64,000 bases of DNA from Chryseobacterium sp. (GTDB lineage: Bacteria > Bacteroidota > Bacteroidia > Flavobacteriales > Weeksellaceae): assembly GCA_031277615.1 (NCBI GenBank), contig JAITMC010000037.1:1-64000 (forward strand). Reading direction: 5' to 3'. Shown here piece by piece: positions 44,481 to 52,601 of the stretch (its first letter is position 1; the number at the start of each line of letters is the position of its first letter). The notes below the pieces were generated by a model. That model did not search any database, was not told the DNA's origin, and was given only the letters and a program-made list of their open reading frames with translations. A program made the position numbers and the translations under genes.

Positions 44481-45461
44481 ATGAATAAAAATAACGGCAT
44501 TTTCACCGTATCTTTGGATTTTGAGCTGTATTGGGGCATCCGGGATAAGAAAACGATTCAGGAATATGGTCAGAATATTGAAGGAGTTTGGGAAGTTGTC
44601 CCTAAGCTGCTTAAACTCTACCACCAATATGGCATACATTGTACCTGGGCAGCAGTGGGAGCCATGATGACCGGAGACTTCCGGGAATTACAACAGTACT
44701 GTCCCAAAAATACACCTTCTTATCTGGAAAAAGATCTTTCCCCTTATGATCATTTTATTCCTTCTTCACAGGAAATAGAGGACCTTTATTTATATGGAAA
44801 AACGTTGGTGGAACTGGTGCAGAAAGCTCAGCATCAGGAAATAGGAAGCCATACTTTTTCACATTACTACTGTTTGGAAGACGGACAGACCAAAGATCAG
44901 TTTGAGGCAGATATACAGGCTGCCATCGCTGTTTCTTCTGTCTATGGGATGGAGGTAAAGTCTTTTATTTTCCCCCGCCATCAGATCAACAGCAGCTATC
45001 TGGAAATCCTTAAAAAATATGGGATCTTCATCTACCGCGGTACAGAAAAAGCATGGTATCATTCTCCGGCAAAAGGTTCAGAAGAAGGTTTGATAAAAAG
45101 GGCTTTCAGGTATCTGGATTATTTTGTGAAAGTGGCAAGCCATCATACACAGAAAACGTCTGATCTTCATCAGGATGGCTTTACAGTCATTCGGGCAAGC
45201 CGCTGGCTGAGACCATATTCAGAAAAAATAAAATTCCTGGATAGGCTGAAGCTTCGCAGAATAAAGCAGCAGATGACTTACGCCGCCAAAAATAATGAAA
45301 TTTTTCACCTTTGGTTTCATCCGCACGATATTGGCATTCATCAGGAGATCAACTTCGGGTATTTGGAAGAAATCTTTCAGCACTATAAGAAATTAAACCA
45401 AAAGTATAATTTTCAAAGCAAAAACATGGCTGAAATAGCAGCAGAATATGAAAAAAAATAA
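44481..45461 (+). CDS. Polysaccharide deacetylase family protein (CE4/NodB-like)
   Basis: The 326-residue protein starts at ATG 44481 (MNKNNGIFTVSLDFELYWGI); a TTG upstream would overlap the promoter. The NodB motif 1 (SLDFELYWG) and motif 2 (EIGSHTFSHYYC, with the metal His pair) are present. A late FHLWFHPHDIG block supplies further ligands. Family members remove N-acetyl or related groups from glycans. The lack of a signal peptide suggests a cytoplasmic substrate, such as a lipid- or nucleotide-linked sugar. The next gene overlaps by 14 bases. Confidence 0.9.
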   Translation: MNKNNGIFTVSLDFELYWGIRDKKTIQEYGQNIEGVWEVVPKLLKLYHQYGIHCTWAAVGAMMTGDFRELQQYCPKNTPSYLEKDLSPYDHFIPSSQEIEDLYLYGKTLVELVQKAQHQEIGSHTFSHYYCLEDGQTKDQFEADIQAAIAVSSVYGMEVKSFIFPRHQINSSYLEILKKYGIFIYRGTEKAWYHSPAKGSEEGLIKRAFRYLDYFVKVASHHTQKTSDLHQDGFTVIRASRWLRPYSEKIKFLDRLKLRRIKQQMTYAAKNNEIFHLWFHPHDIGIHQEINFGYLEEIFQHYKKLNQKYNFQSKNMAEIAAEYEKK

Positions 45462-46227
45462 TGGTAAAAAAATTGTCATGCTCACCGGGAATACCCGCTC
45501 GTCGGCAATTATTTATAATACTCTGATACAGGATTTTGATATTTCTGCCGTGCTGCAGGAGGAAGCAGTTCCTATGAAGCAGATTATGAAAAATCGTGCT
45601 AAAAGATTAGGCTGGATCAATGTGGGCGGACAGATTATGTTCGGTCTTCTACTGCTGCCGTTTATTAAGAAGTTTTCAAAAAATCAGACCCAAAAAGTCA
45701 TCGAAAAATTAAAGATAGACCTGTCTCCGATCCCTGAAACCATGCTGGTAAAAACAGATTCCGTAAATTCAAATAAAACCCTTAAGGTGCTGCAGGAACT
45801 CAATCCGGATTTAGTGATTGTGAATGGCTGCAGAATTATTTCCAAAAAAATTCTGAACAATACCCCTGCTGTTTTTATGAATACCCATGAAGGAATTACT
45901 CCCAAATACAGAGGAATACATGGCGGATACTGGGCGTTGGCCAATAACGACCGGGAAAACTGCGGGGTTACCGTACATTTGGTAGACCAATCGGTAGATA
46001 CAGGTGATGTGATTTACCAGGCAAGAATTTCACCGGAAAAATCAGATAACTTTACAACGTATCCACTCTATCAAACCGCGGAGGGCAGTAAAATATTAAA
46101 ACTGGCGGTTGAAGATTTCTGTAATGATGATCTGAAAACAACAACCGGAACAAAAGAAAATTTCATCTGGTATCATCCTACCATCTGGCAGTATTTATAT
46201 TACAGAATTTTCAGAGGTGTGAAATAA
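45448..46227 (+). CDS. Formyltransferase family protein
   Basis: The 259-residue protein has the formyltransferase core near residues 145-190: NTHEGITPKYRGIHGGYWAL and then HLVDQSVDTGDVIY. The His and Asp match the catalytic His and Asp of methionyl-tRNA and sugar formyltransferases. The N-terminal 115 residues are less typical. Placed between a deacetylase and a glycosyltransferase, it most likely formylates an amino sugar of a surface glycan, using formyl-tetrahydrofolate. This is inferred from context. It overlaps both neighbours. Confidence 0.85.
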   Translation: MKKNNGKKIVMLTGNTRSSAIIYNTLIQDFDISAVLQEEAVPMKQIMKNRAKRLGWINVGGQIMFGLLLLPFIKKFSKNQTQKVIEKLKIDLSPIPETMLVKTDSVNSNKTLKVLQELNPDLVIVNGCRIISKKILNNTPAVFMNTHEGITPKYRGIHGGYWALANNDRENCGVTVHLVDQSVDTGDVIYQARISPEKSDNFTTYPLYQTAEGSKILKLAVEDFCNDDLKTTTGTKENFIWYHPTIWQYLYYRIFRGVK

Positions 46228-47303
46228 TGAAAAAAAAAGTTTACTTTCTTTTACCGGGACTCACATTTGGAGGAGCTGAGCGAATTATCTTTACTTTGCT
46301 CAACCATCTGGATGATGAGAAATATGATTTTACCCTGTTTCTTTTTGAGAATGTGGATTTTCCTACCTCCCAGCTCAGACCCACTATAAAAGTCCGGGAA
46401 CTGGGGATCAAAAGAATACGGTTTTCAATTTTTAAAATCTTACCCATTATTTATAAAGAAAAACCGGATATTTTCTTTTCCGGCTGGGGAGAAATCTCAG
46501 CTTTCATGTCTCCGTTTATTCCGCTTTTAAAAAAAACTAAGTTTATTTCCAGAGAAACGAATGTGGTTTCACAACATGTAACCAAAAAAGAAATAAAGGT
46601 TTTCTATAATTTTTATAATAATTTTCAGAGGATCATTGCGCAGAGTGATGATATGAAGCAGGATCTAATAGAAAACTTCAATATTAAAGAAAAGAAAATT
46701 GTCAAAATAAACAATCCTGTTGATTTCGATTTTATCAATGCCCGGCTGGAAATTTCCGTAAAACCTGAAAGCTTTAAAGAGCCTTACAAAAATGTTGTGG
46801 CCATCGGGAATTTATCATCGAGAAAAGGATTTGATAACCTGCTGAAAGTGTTCTCCAGGCTTATGCATGAAAATATTCTGCTCCATATTCTTGGTGACGG
46901 AGATGATAAAGAACTGTTGTACACCATGAAAGAAAGCCTCGGTTTAAAAAATGTTATTTTTCATGGAAAACAGGAAAATCCCTATCAGTTTTTAAAATAC
47001 GCAGATCTTTTTATCCTTTCCTCAAGATATGAAGGTTTCCCTAATGTTCTTCTGGAAGCCGGAGCCTGCGGAACCTTTTCCTTAGCCAATAACTGTCCGG
47101 GAGGAATTAATGAGATCATTCAGCATGGCATAAACGGGGAAATTGCCAATATTGAAAATGATGAAGATTTTGCCCGAAAGATGATCACATTATTGCAGCA
47201 GAACCATGACAGGGAACCCATAAAAAATTCAATCCGGTCCAGATTTTCCAAGAACATTATTCTGGATAAATATGAGAAAGTTCTGGCGGATTTAGTAAAA
47301 TAA
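46227..47303 (+). CDS. Glycosyltransferase, family 4 (GT-B fold)
   Basis: The 358-residue protein begins KVYFLLPGLTFGGAERIIF. It has the retaining-transferase site LSSRYEGFPNVLLEAGACG and the donor loop VAIGNLSSRKGFDNLLKV. No membrane segment or signal is evident. It is the third gene of a tightly overlapped trio, so it likely transfers a modified sugar in the same pathway. A downstream terminator is not clear. Confidence 0.9.
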   Translation: MKKKVYFLLPGLTFGGAERIIFTLLNHLDDEKYDFTLFLFENVDFPTSQLRPTIKVRELGIKRIRFSIFKILPIIYKEKPDIFFSGWGEISAFMSPFIPLLKKTKFISRETNVVSQHVTKKEIKVFYNFYNNFQRIIAQSDDMKQDLIENFNIKEKKIVKINNPVDFDFINARLEISVKPESFKEPYKNVVAIGNLSSRKGFDNLLKVFSRLMHENILLHILGDGDDKELLYTMKESLGLKNVIFHGKQENPYQFLKYADLFILSSRYEGFPNVLLEAGACGTFSLANNCPGGINEIIQHGINGEIANIENDEDFARKMITLLQQNHDREPIKNSIRSRFSKNIILDKYEKVLADLVK

Positions 47304-47380
47304 TATGAATAAGTTTGACGTACTGAAGCGGAACGCTCACTGAACAAAAGCCTTTATGGAAATGGCTGATGTATTTTTAG

Positions 47381-47388
47381 TATTTTTG
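47381..47388 (+). promoter_or_regulatory. Promoter -7 element upstream of the 47409 gene
   Basis: TATTTTTG fits TAnnTTTG, 20 bases before the start codon. Confidence 0.5.
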
Positions 47389-47408
47389 TGTTTTAAATAA
47401 AGGATATA

Positions 47409-47753
47409 ATGAAAACGATTCCTAAAATAGGATGTGCCTGTGAAAAGCCTGATCACCATTATACGGAATACAGAAGTTCCGAATTGGGTACAGATCAAAC
47501 GAACGGAAGAAATGGAGAAGTAACGATTCAGCAATGCAAGTTGTGCCAGAGAATATGGATTCATTATTTTGTGGAATATGAACATCACTCCAAATCAGGA
47601 AGATGGTACAAAGGAATTGTTTCGAAAAAAGACCGCTTACAGATAACCCCGGAAAATGCGGTGGAATATCTCGAAAGCCTGGATTGGTATGTGTATGGAG
47701 GCTCGTTTTTTGAAAGCACAGGAACTTTTGGGCAGGGAAAACTGAATATATAA
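47409..47753 (+). CDS. Small protein with CxC and CxxC motifs, unknown function
   Basis: This 114-residue soluble protein has Cys pairs at residues 9-11 (GCACEKPDHH) and 43-46 (QQCKLCQRIW), probably one zinc site. An Ile-His-Tyr-Phe-Val-Glu strand follows. No domain name is recognised. It is alone with its own promoter. Confidence 0.65.
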   Translation: MKTIPKIGCACEKPDHHYTEYRSSELGTDQTNGRNGEVTIQQCKLCQRIWIHYFVEYEHHSKSGRWYKGIVSKKDRLQITPENAVEYLESLDWYVYGGSFFESTGTFGQGKLNI

Positions 47754-47798
47754 TATTTTGATGCTGATCAAAAAGAAGTAATCTTAAATATCAAAACA

Positions 47799-48185
47799 AT
47801 GAAGACATTGATAACCGCTATTTTGATCCTGAATTCTGTTGTAATAAGTGCCCAGCAGAAGAATATCTCCAGAAAAGAACTGTTAAAAACCGCTCTTGAT
47901 CAGAACGTTAAATCCACAGAGGTTCAGGAAATAACAATGGCTGCAGGCCAGAGCGCTCCCGAACACCTGCATCCCTGTCCCGTTTTGGGAATCATCAATT
48001 CCGGGGAGGCTGTTTTTCAGATAGAAGGAAAGGAGAAAGTGGTCCTTCATAAAGGAGATGCTTTTTATGAGCCTAAAAATGTGAAAATCCTTCATTTTGA
48101 TAATGCATCCGCAGAAAAACCACTTGTCTTTACAGCCATTTACCTCAAGGAAGGGAATGAAGAAAATATAAAGTTCATAAAATAA
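47799..48185 (+). CDS. Exported cupin-domain protein
   Basis: The 128-residue protein has a signal peptide of about 18 residues (ending VISAQ) and a single cupin barrel. The motif PEHLHPCPVLGIINSGEAVF carries the two metal His residues and a Gly-rich turn. The second motif is GDAFYEPKNVKILHFDN. The Cys after HLHP is unusual for the family. Function is not assignable. It precedes lpdA by 130 bases. Confidence 0.82.
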   Translation: MKTLITAILILNSVVISAQQKNISRKELLKTALDQNVKSTEVQEITMAAGQSAPEHLHPCPVLGIINSGEAVFQIEGKEKVVLHKGDAFYEPKNVKILHFDNASAEKPLVFTAIYLKEGNEENIKFIK

Positions 48186-48242
48186 TACTTTTCATCAAAT
48201 TGAAGCCTATCATGATCATTTTTAAAATTGATAAAACTCACT

Positions 48243-48272
48243 TTGGTGCTTGGTAATTTATATGTAAATTTG
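48243..48272 (+). promoter_or_regulatory. Promoter of lpdA
   Basis: TTG (48243-48245), 19 bases and TAAATTTG (48265-48272) fit the flavobacterial rule exactly. Confidence 0.75.
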
Positions 48273-48316
48273 TGAGAATTAAGATCAGATAATAATAAAC
48301 AAATTCATACAACAAC

Positions 48317-49720
48317 ATGAGTCAATTCGATGTTACCGTAATAGGTTCCGGTCCCGGTGGTTATGTAGCTGCGATCCGTGCAGCACAGTTAGGTTTCAAA
48401 ACAGCAATTATTGAAAAATATTCAACTTTAGGCGGAACTTGTCTTAACGTTGGATGTATTCCTTCAAAAGCGCTTCTTGACAGCTCTGAGCATTTCGAAA
48501 ATGCAAAACATAATTTTGCAGGTCACGGAATCATCATCAATGAGCCACAGGCCGATATCGCAAGAATGATCGAGCGTAAAAACGAAGTGATCAAGCAAAA
48601 CACAGACGGAATCAGTTACCTGATGAGCAAAAACAAAATCACTGTTTTTGAAGGGGTGGGAAGTTTCGAATCTGCTACTCAGATCAAAATCACTAAAAAT
48701 GACGGTTCTTCTGAAACGATAGAATCCAAATATACCATTATTGCATCAGGTTCCAAGCCTTCTTCTTTGCCTTTCATCACGCTGGACAAAGAAAGAGTCA
48801 TTACTTCTACGGAAGCTTTAAACCTTAAAGAAATCCCTAAACATTTAGTGGTAATCGGAGGTGGAGTAATCGGTCTTGAATTAGGTTCTGTATACTTAAG
48901 ATTAGGTGCTCAGGTAACGGTTGTTGAATTTATGGATAAGATCATTCCTGGAATGGATGGAGCTTTAAGCAAAGAATTGACTAAAGTTCTTAAAAAACAA
49001 GGAATGAAGTTCATGCTTTCTACAGCAGTTTCAGCTGTGGAAAGAAACGGAGATACTGTAAAGATCACCGCCAAAGATAAAAAAGGGGAAGAAGTAGTGG
49101 TAGAAGGAGATTACTGCCTTGTTTCCGTAGGTAGAAAACCTTATACAGACGGCTTAGCGCTTGAAAAAGCAGGTGTTGAACTGGATGAAAGAGGAAGAGT
49201 AAAAGTAAATGACCATCTTCAGACTAATGTTGCCAACATTTATGCAATCGGAGACGTTATCAAAGGAGCGATGCTTGCTCACAAAGCTGAAGAAGAAGGA
49301 GTTTTCGTTGCTGAAACTTTGGCTGGACAGAAACCTCACATCAACTACAACCTGATTCCTGGGGTAGTTTATACATGGCCTGAAGTTGCCGGAGTTGGTA
49401 AAACCGAAGAGCAGCTGAAAGAAGAAGGAGTTGCTTACAAAGTAGGTTCTTTCCCGATGAGAGCATTAGGAAGAAGCCGTGCGAGTGGTGATATCGATGG
49501 TCTTGTTAAGATTATTGCAGACGAAAAAACAGATGAAGTTTTAGGAATGCACATCATAGGAGCAAGAGCTGCTGACCTTATTGCTGAAGGGGTAATTGCA
49601 ATGGAATTCCGCGCAAGTGCTGAAGATATCGCAAGAAGTTCCCATGCCCACCCAACCTATGCTGAAGCTATTAAAGAAGCGGCATTGGATGCTACGGCAA
49701 AAAGACCTATTCATATGTAA
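48317..49720 (+). CDS. lpdA: Dihydrolipoyl dehydrogenase
   Basis: The 467-residue flavoenzyme (E3) reoxidises lipoamide in pyruvate and 2-oxoglutarate dehydrogenase complexes. The FAD motif is GSGPGGYVAAIRAAQLG near residues 11-27. The redox-active disulfide is in GGTCLNVGCIPSK. The NAD motif is VIGGGVIGLELGSVY, and the C-terminal base is in SHAHPTYAE. Codons are plainly of the well-expressed type. E1 and E2 genes are not adjacent. Confidence 0.96.
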   Translation: MSQFDVTVIGSGPGGYVAAIRAAQLGFKTAIIEKYSTLGGTCLNVGCIPSKALLDSSEHFENAKHNFAGHGIIINEPQADIARMIERKNEVIKQNTDGISYLMSKNKITVFEGVGSFESATQIKITKNDGSSETIESKYTIIASGSKPSSLPFITLDKERVITSTEALNLKEIPKHLVVIGGGVIGLELGSVYLRLGAQVTVVEFMDKIIPGMDGALSKELTKVLKKQGMKFMLSTAVSAVERNGDTVKITAKDKKGEEVVVEGDYCLVSVGRKPYTDGLALEKAGVELDERGRVKVNDHLQTNVANIYAIGDVIKGAMLAHKAEEEGVFVAETLAGQKPHINYNLIPGVVYTWPEVAGVGKTEEQLKEEGVAYKVGSFPMRALGRSRASGDIDGLVKIIADEKTDEVLGMHIIGARAADLIAEGVIAMEFRASAEDIARSSHAHPTYAEAIKEAALDATAKRPIHM

Positions 49721-49820
49721 TTTATTAATCGGAAGATTATTATTGATAATGAAAGAGAAGCAGTTTCTGTTTCTCTTTTTGTTTGGCATAAAAATGGAGT
49801 TTGATCTCAAAAAAATAAGT

Positions 49821-50672
49821 ATGAAGAAGATTTTTATCGGTTTGATGTTTCTGGCAGGCATCATTTCATTTGCTCAGGAGGCAGGAAAGGCAGGCGAACT
49901 CTTAAAAAATGAAGCCTCGGCTACAGAAATGAAAGCGCAGAGAAACTTTAATGATCAAAACAGAATTTCTGACCTTTCAAGATCCGGAAATACCTCTGCT
50001 CAGAAAAACAGGACTAAAAATCAGGGTTACCAGTGGAACCGGAACTATGGCTATGCGGAAGTTTTTCTGAGGATTCCGGAACAAGGTTTCTTTACCGTGG
50101 AAATAGGAGATCAGATGATGGCAAACAGTGCCGGAAAATATCGCTTTTTTGATCTTCAGTCCGGAAGAATGCCTGTTTCTATCTATGAAAACGGTTTTTT
50201 AATGTACAGAACCACTTTAATGCTTCGCAATAACAGCAGGATGGTACTGGATTTCTTTACCAATGAAGGTTTATACCTGCTGGATTCTTATCCTATTCAG
50301 GGCCAGTACGGCTTTAACGACTGGAATGATGTCTGGAATAATCCGTACGGAAATCAGGCTGGCAATTGGAATAACTCTGGAAATGTAATGGATAACACGA
50401 CATTCCGCCAGTTTTTTGATATGCTTCAGAAAAATGCGAAGTTCGATGACAGTAAAGTAGCCATGATCAACCAGCAGATGAATACCTCTATGTTTACCGC
50501 AGCACAGATCCGGGATCTTATAAAATTCATCAGTTTTGATAAGAATAAGCTGTCTCTGGCTAAATCCATGTATAAAAGATGTGCAGATAAAAACAGATAC
50601 TTTCTGGTATACGACGCTTTTGACTTTGAAAACAGCCGTAAAGAACTTATGGAATATATTTCAAAATCATAA
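49821..50672 (+). CDS. Exported DUF4476 domain protein
   Basis: The 283-residue protein starts at ATG 49821 (MKKIFIGLMFLAGIISFAQ), which gives a good signal peptide. A longer frame overlaps lpdA and is rejected. The middle is Asn/Gly/Trp-rich (WNNPYGNQAGNWNNSGN). The C-terminal 95 residues match DUF4476, with FRQFFDMLQKNAKFDDSKV and YKRCADKNRYFLVYDAF. DUF4476 is of unknown function and common in Bacteroidota. Confidence 0.85.
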   Translation: MKKIFIGLMFLAGIISFAQEAGKAGELLKNEASATEMKAQRNFNDQNRISDLSRSGNTSAQKNRTKNQGYQWNRNYGYAEVFLRIPEQGFFTVEIGDQMMANSAGKYRFFDLQSGRMPVSIYENGFLMYRTTLMLRNNSRMVLDFFTNEGLYLLDSYPIQGQYGFNDWNDVWNNPYGNQAGNWNNSGNVMDNTTFRQFFDMLQKNAKFDDSKVAMINQQMNTSMFTAAQIRDLIKFISFDKNKLSLAKSMYKRCADKNRYFLVYDAFDFENSRKELMEYISKS

Positions 50673-50710
50673 AACAAAGAGAAGTCTCACAGGGCTTCTC
50701 TCTTTGTTTT
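50671..50710 (+). terminator. Terminator of the DUF4476 gene
   Basis: An imperfect long stem pairs aaaacaaagagaag with cttctctctttgtttt, overlapping the stop codon by two bases. Confidence 0.7.
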
Positions 50711-50743
50711 AAAATCTATTGGCTTAAAATCTTCAAATTTCCG

Positions 50744-50751
50744 TACCTTTG
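50744..50751 (+). promoter_or_regulatory. Promoter -7 element of the CvfB-like gene
   Basis: TACCTTTG fits TAnnTTTG, 19 bases before the start codon. Confidence 0.6.
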
Positions 50752-50770
50752 TCAGCTAATTTTATCATCA

Positions 50771-51595
50771 ATGCAACTCGGAAAAACTCAGACTTTAAAA
50801 ATTTCAGAAAAAAATACTTCAGGATGGATCCTTACGGATGAATCGGGTGAAAAGGCTTTTCTGCCTAAGATCTTTATTCAGGACGAAAAGGAAGAAGGTG
50901 AAGAAGTGGAGGTATTTGTGTATCAGGATGACCACAAGCTTAAGGCAACCACCGAAATTCCGTTGGCTGAAGTAGGAGAGTTTGCAGTAATGAGTTGTGT
51001 GCAGAGCTTGCCGAGTGGCGCGTTCATGGATTGGGGAATCATCAAAGATCTTTTTATTCCTTACAAGCAGCAGAAATCAAAAATCATTGAAGGGAAAAGA
51101 TATCTTGTTCATATTTATGTGGATGAAGATCTTGATCTGATTACCGGAACAACCAAATTTAAAAGAAACCCGCAGTACGAAAATCTTCCGTTCAAAAAAG
51201 GAGACAAAGTAGACCTGATCATGATGAATGAGAGCGAATTGGGGTGGAATGTAGTGATCAACAAAGAATATATCGGGTTGGTGTATGCCTCTGATGTATT
51301 CAAGAAGCTGTATCCGCTTTCAGAAGAAACAGGCTACATTAAAGCCATCCGTGAAGACGGGAAAATAGATGTTTCCCTTCAACCCGAAGGTTTTGAGAAT
51401 ATCGATGAATTCAGAAAAAAAGTGCTGGATAAGCTGGAGGAAAATTATGGACTGCTTTATCTTTCGGATAAATCTTCACCGGAAGAAATCAAAGATGAGC
51501 TTCAGATGAGTAAAAAGAACTTCAAAAAAGCTATCGGAGGCTTGTATAAAGATAAGGTCATCGATATTCTGGAGGACAAAATAAAATTGTTATAA
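50771..51595 (+). CDS. CvfB-like S1-domain RNA-binding protein
   Basis: This 274-residue protein is built of consecutive S1-type OB folds (about 1-62, 65-140 and 145-210) and ends in a winged helix (about 220-274). The VMSCVQSLPSGAFMDWGI block and GWNVVINKEYIGLVY near residues 156-170 are typical of CvfB. Family members bind RNA and influence virulence and gene expression in staphylococci. Role here is presumably similar. Monocistronic. Confidence 0.88.
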   Translation: MQLGKTQTLKISEKNTSGWILTDESGEKAFLPKIFIQDEKEEGEEVEVFVYQDDHKLKATTEIPLAEVGEFAVMSCVQSLPSGAFMDWGIIKDLFIPYKQQKSKIIEGKRYLVHIYVDEDLDLITGTTKFKRNPQYENLPFKKGDKVDLIMMNESELGWNVVINKEYIGLVYASDVFKKLYPLSEETGYIKAIREDGKIDVSLQPEGFENIDEFRKKVLDKLEENYGLLYLSDKSSPEEIKDELQMSKKNFKKAIGGLYKDKVIDILEDKIKLL

Positions 51596-51601
51596 AAATA
51601 C

Positions 51602-51630
51602 AACGAGCAGATTTTTCTGCTCGTTTTTGT
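51602..51630 (+). terminator. Terminator of the CvfB-like gene
   Basis: A stem cgagcag (51604-51610) pairs with ctgctcg (51617-51623), followed by TTTTTGTTTTT. Confidence 0.85.
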
Positions 51631-51847
51631 TTTTAATCCCTGTTTATATTTAATCTTATTTCTGAAAAAGACTTCAATTCATCTGCAGTGGTAAAGGTTA
51701 AATTTTGACAATCGTAAAAATATCTGTTTCAATTATCAATTAAGGCACAAAAGTAACTTCCGGCATACTTCTTCCAGCCTCCATCAATTTAATCTCAAAC
51801 TGTACATAGAAACATGATGCATATCATAACAATTATGTTTAATTATT

Positions 51848-51918
51848 TTGTTTAACAATTTTGTCAAAAATGAAATTTGATTTAAATTTGCACAAAATTG
51901 TTTAACAATAATGTCAAA
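51848..51918 (+). promoter_or_regulatory. Promoter with two 21-bp direct-repeat operators before the TetR gene
   Basis: TTG (51861-51863), 19 bases and TAAATTTG (51883-51890) form the promoter. The 21-bp sequence ttgtttaacaa-t-n-n-tgtcaaa occurs at 51848-51868 and 51898-51918, differing only in the two middle bases and exactly 50 bases apart. The first copy covers the -33 element; the second spans the start codon. TTGTTTAACAA is itself a near-palindrome. TetR-type self-repression is the likely use. Confidence 0.8.
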
Positions 51919-52504
51919 TCAAGCAAAAAAAGACCAGACACAGGAATTGATCAAAGAGACAGCGAAGCATCTGTTCTTTGTGAAAGGAAAATTTGGCGCA
52001 ACGACTCAGGAGATTGCCGATGAAGCCGGAGTAAACAGGACGCTTATTAATTACTATTTCCGTTCAAGAGATAATCTGATCCAGATCATCTTTGACGAAG
52101 CTCAGAAAGTGGAGCAGGAGAAATCGAAGATCATCCAGACTTCCGACCTTCCCTTTAAAGAGAAAATGAGCAAGTTTATAGAAAGCAGTCTTTCTACAAG
52201 CCTTCAGTATCCTTATCTGGAAACGTATATTGTTTCGCAGATCAATAAAGGAAACTGCCACCAGAGAGAAATTGAAGAAGATATTCTTGAAAATCTCTAT
52301 AAGGACATCGAAAAAGAAATGGAATTGGGAAATATTGAAAAAATGGCTCCTGTACAGTTTATCCTGAATATGGTATCGCTATTGGTTTTCCCGAGTGCCA
52401 TAAGACCTTTATTTATGGAAAATCTGATGATCAGTGATGAAGAATATGACAAGATCATTTCAGAAAGAAAAGAGATCATTATCAATATGCTCTTTAAAAA
52501 TTAA
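51911..52504 (+). CDS. TetR family transcriptional regulator of the RND efflux operon
   Basis: The 197-residue protein has an N-terminal helix-turn-helix (about 25-60, with ATTQEIADEAGVNRTLINYY). The C-terminal ligand domain is helical and is not conserved in TetR. It is the first gene of a probable operon with tolC, adaptor and RND pump genes, 97 bases upstream of the next. The start is preceded by an operator that even covers the first codons. Ligand unknown; probably a toxic compound that the pump removes. Confidence 0.92.
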   Translation: MSNQAKKDQTQELIKETAKHLFFVKGKFGATTQEIADEAGVNRTLINYYFRSRDNLIQIIFDEAQKVEQEKSKIIQTSDLPFKEKMSKFIESSLSTSLQYPYLETYIVSQINKGNCHQREIEEDILENLYKDIEKEMELGNIEKMAPVQFILNMVSLLVFPSAIRPLFMENLMISDEEYDKIISERKEIIINMLFKN

Positions 52505-52601
52505 AAAAATGTTAAAGTATTTTTTAAAGTGATTCGTCCTTTAGAAACAAAAAACATTAACAGAGAAGATTATATTAAAAAAATAAACGAAGTATACAAT
52601 T

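Noticed and set aside
49596-49820. Longer N-terminus for the DUF4476 protein
   Set aside because: It lies within lpdA in another frame. The ATG at 49821 gives a clean signal peptide.
51740-51823. Leftward 27-codon stretch ending MEAGRSMPEVTFVP
   Set aside because: The end looks like real protein, but the open frame is too short, has a stop right before it and no start. It may be the tail of a lost gene and was not listed as a feature.
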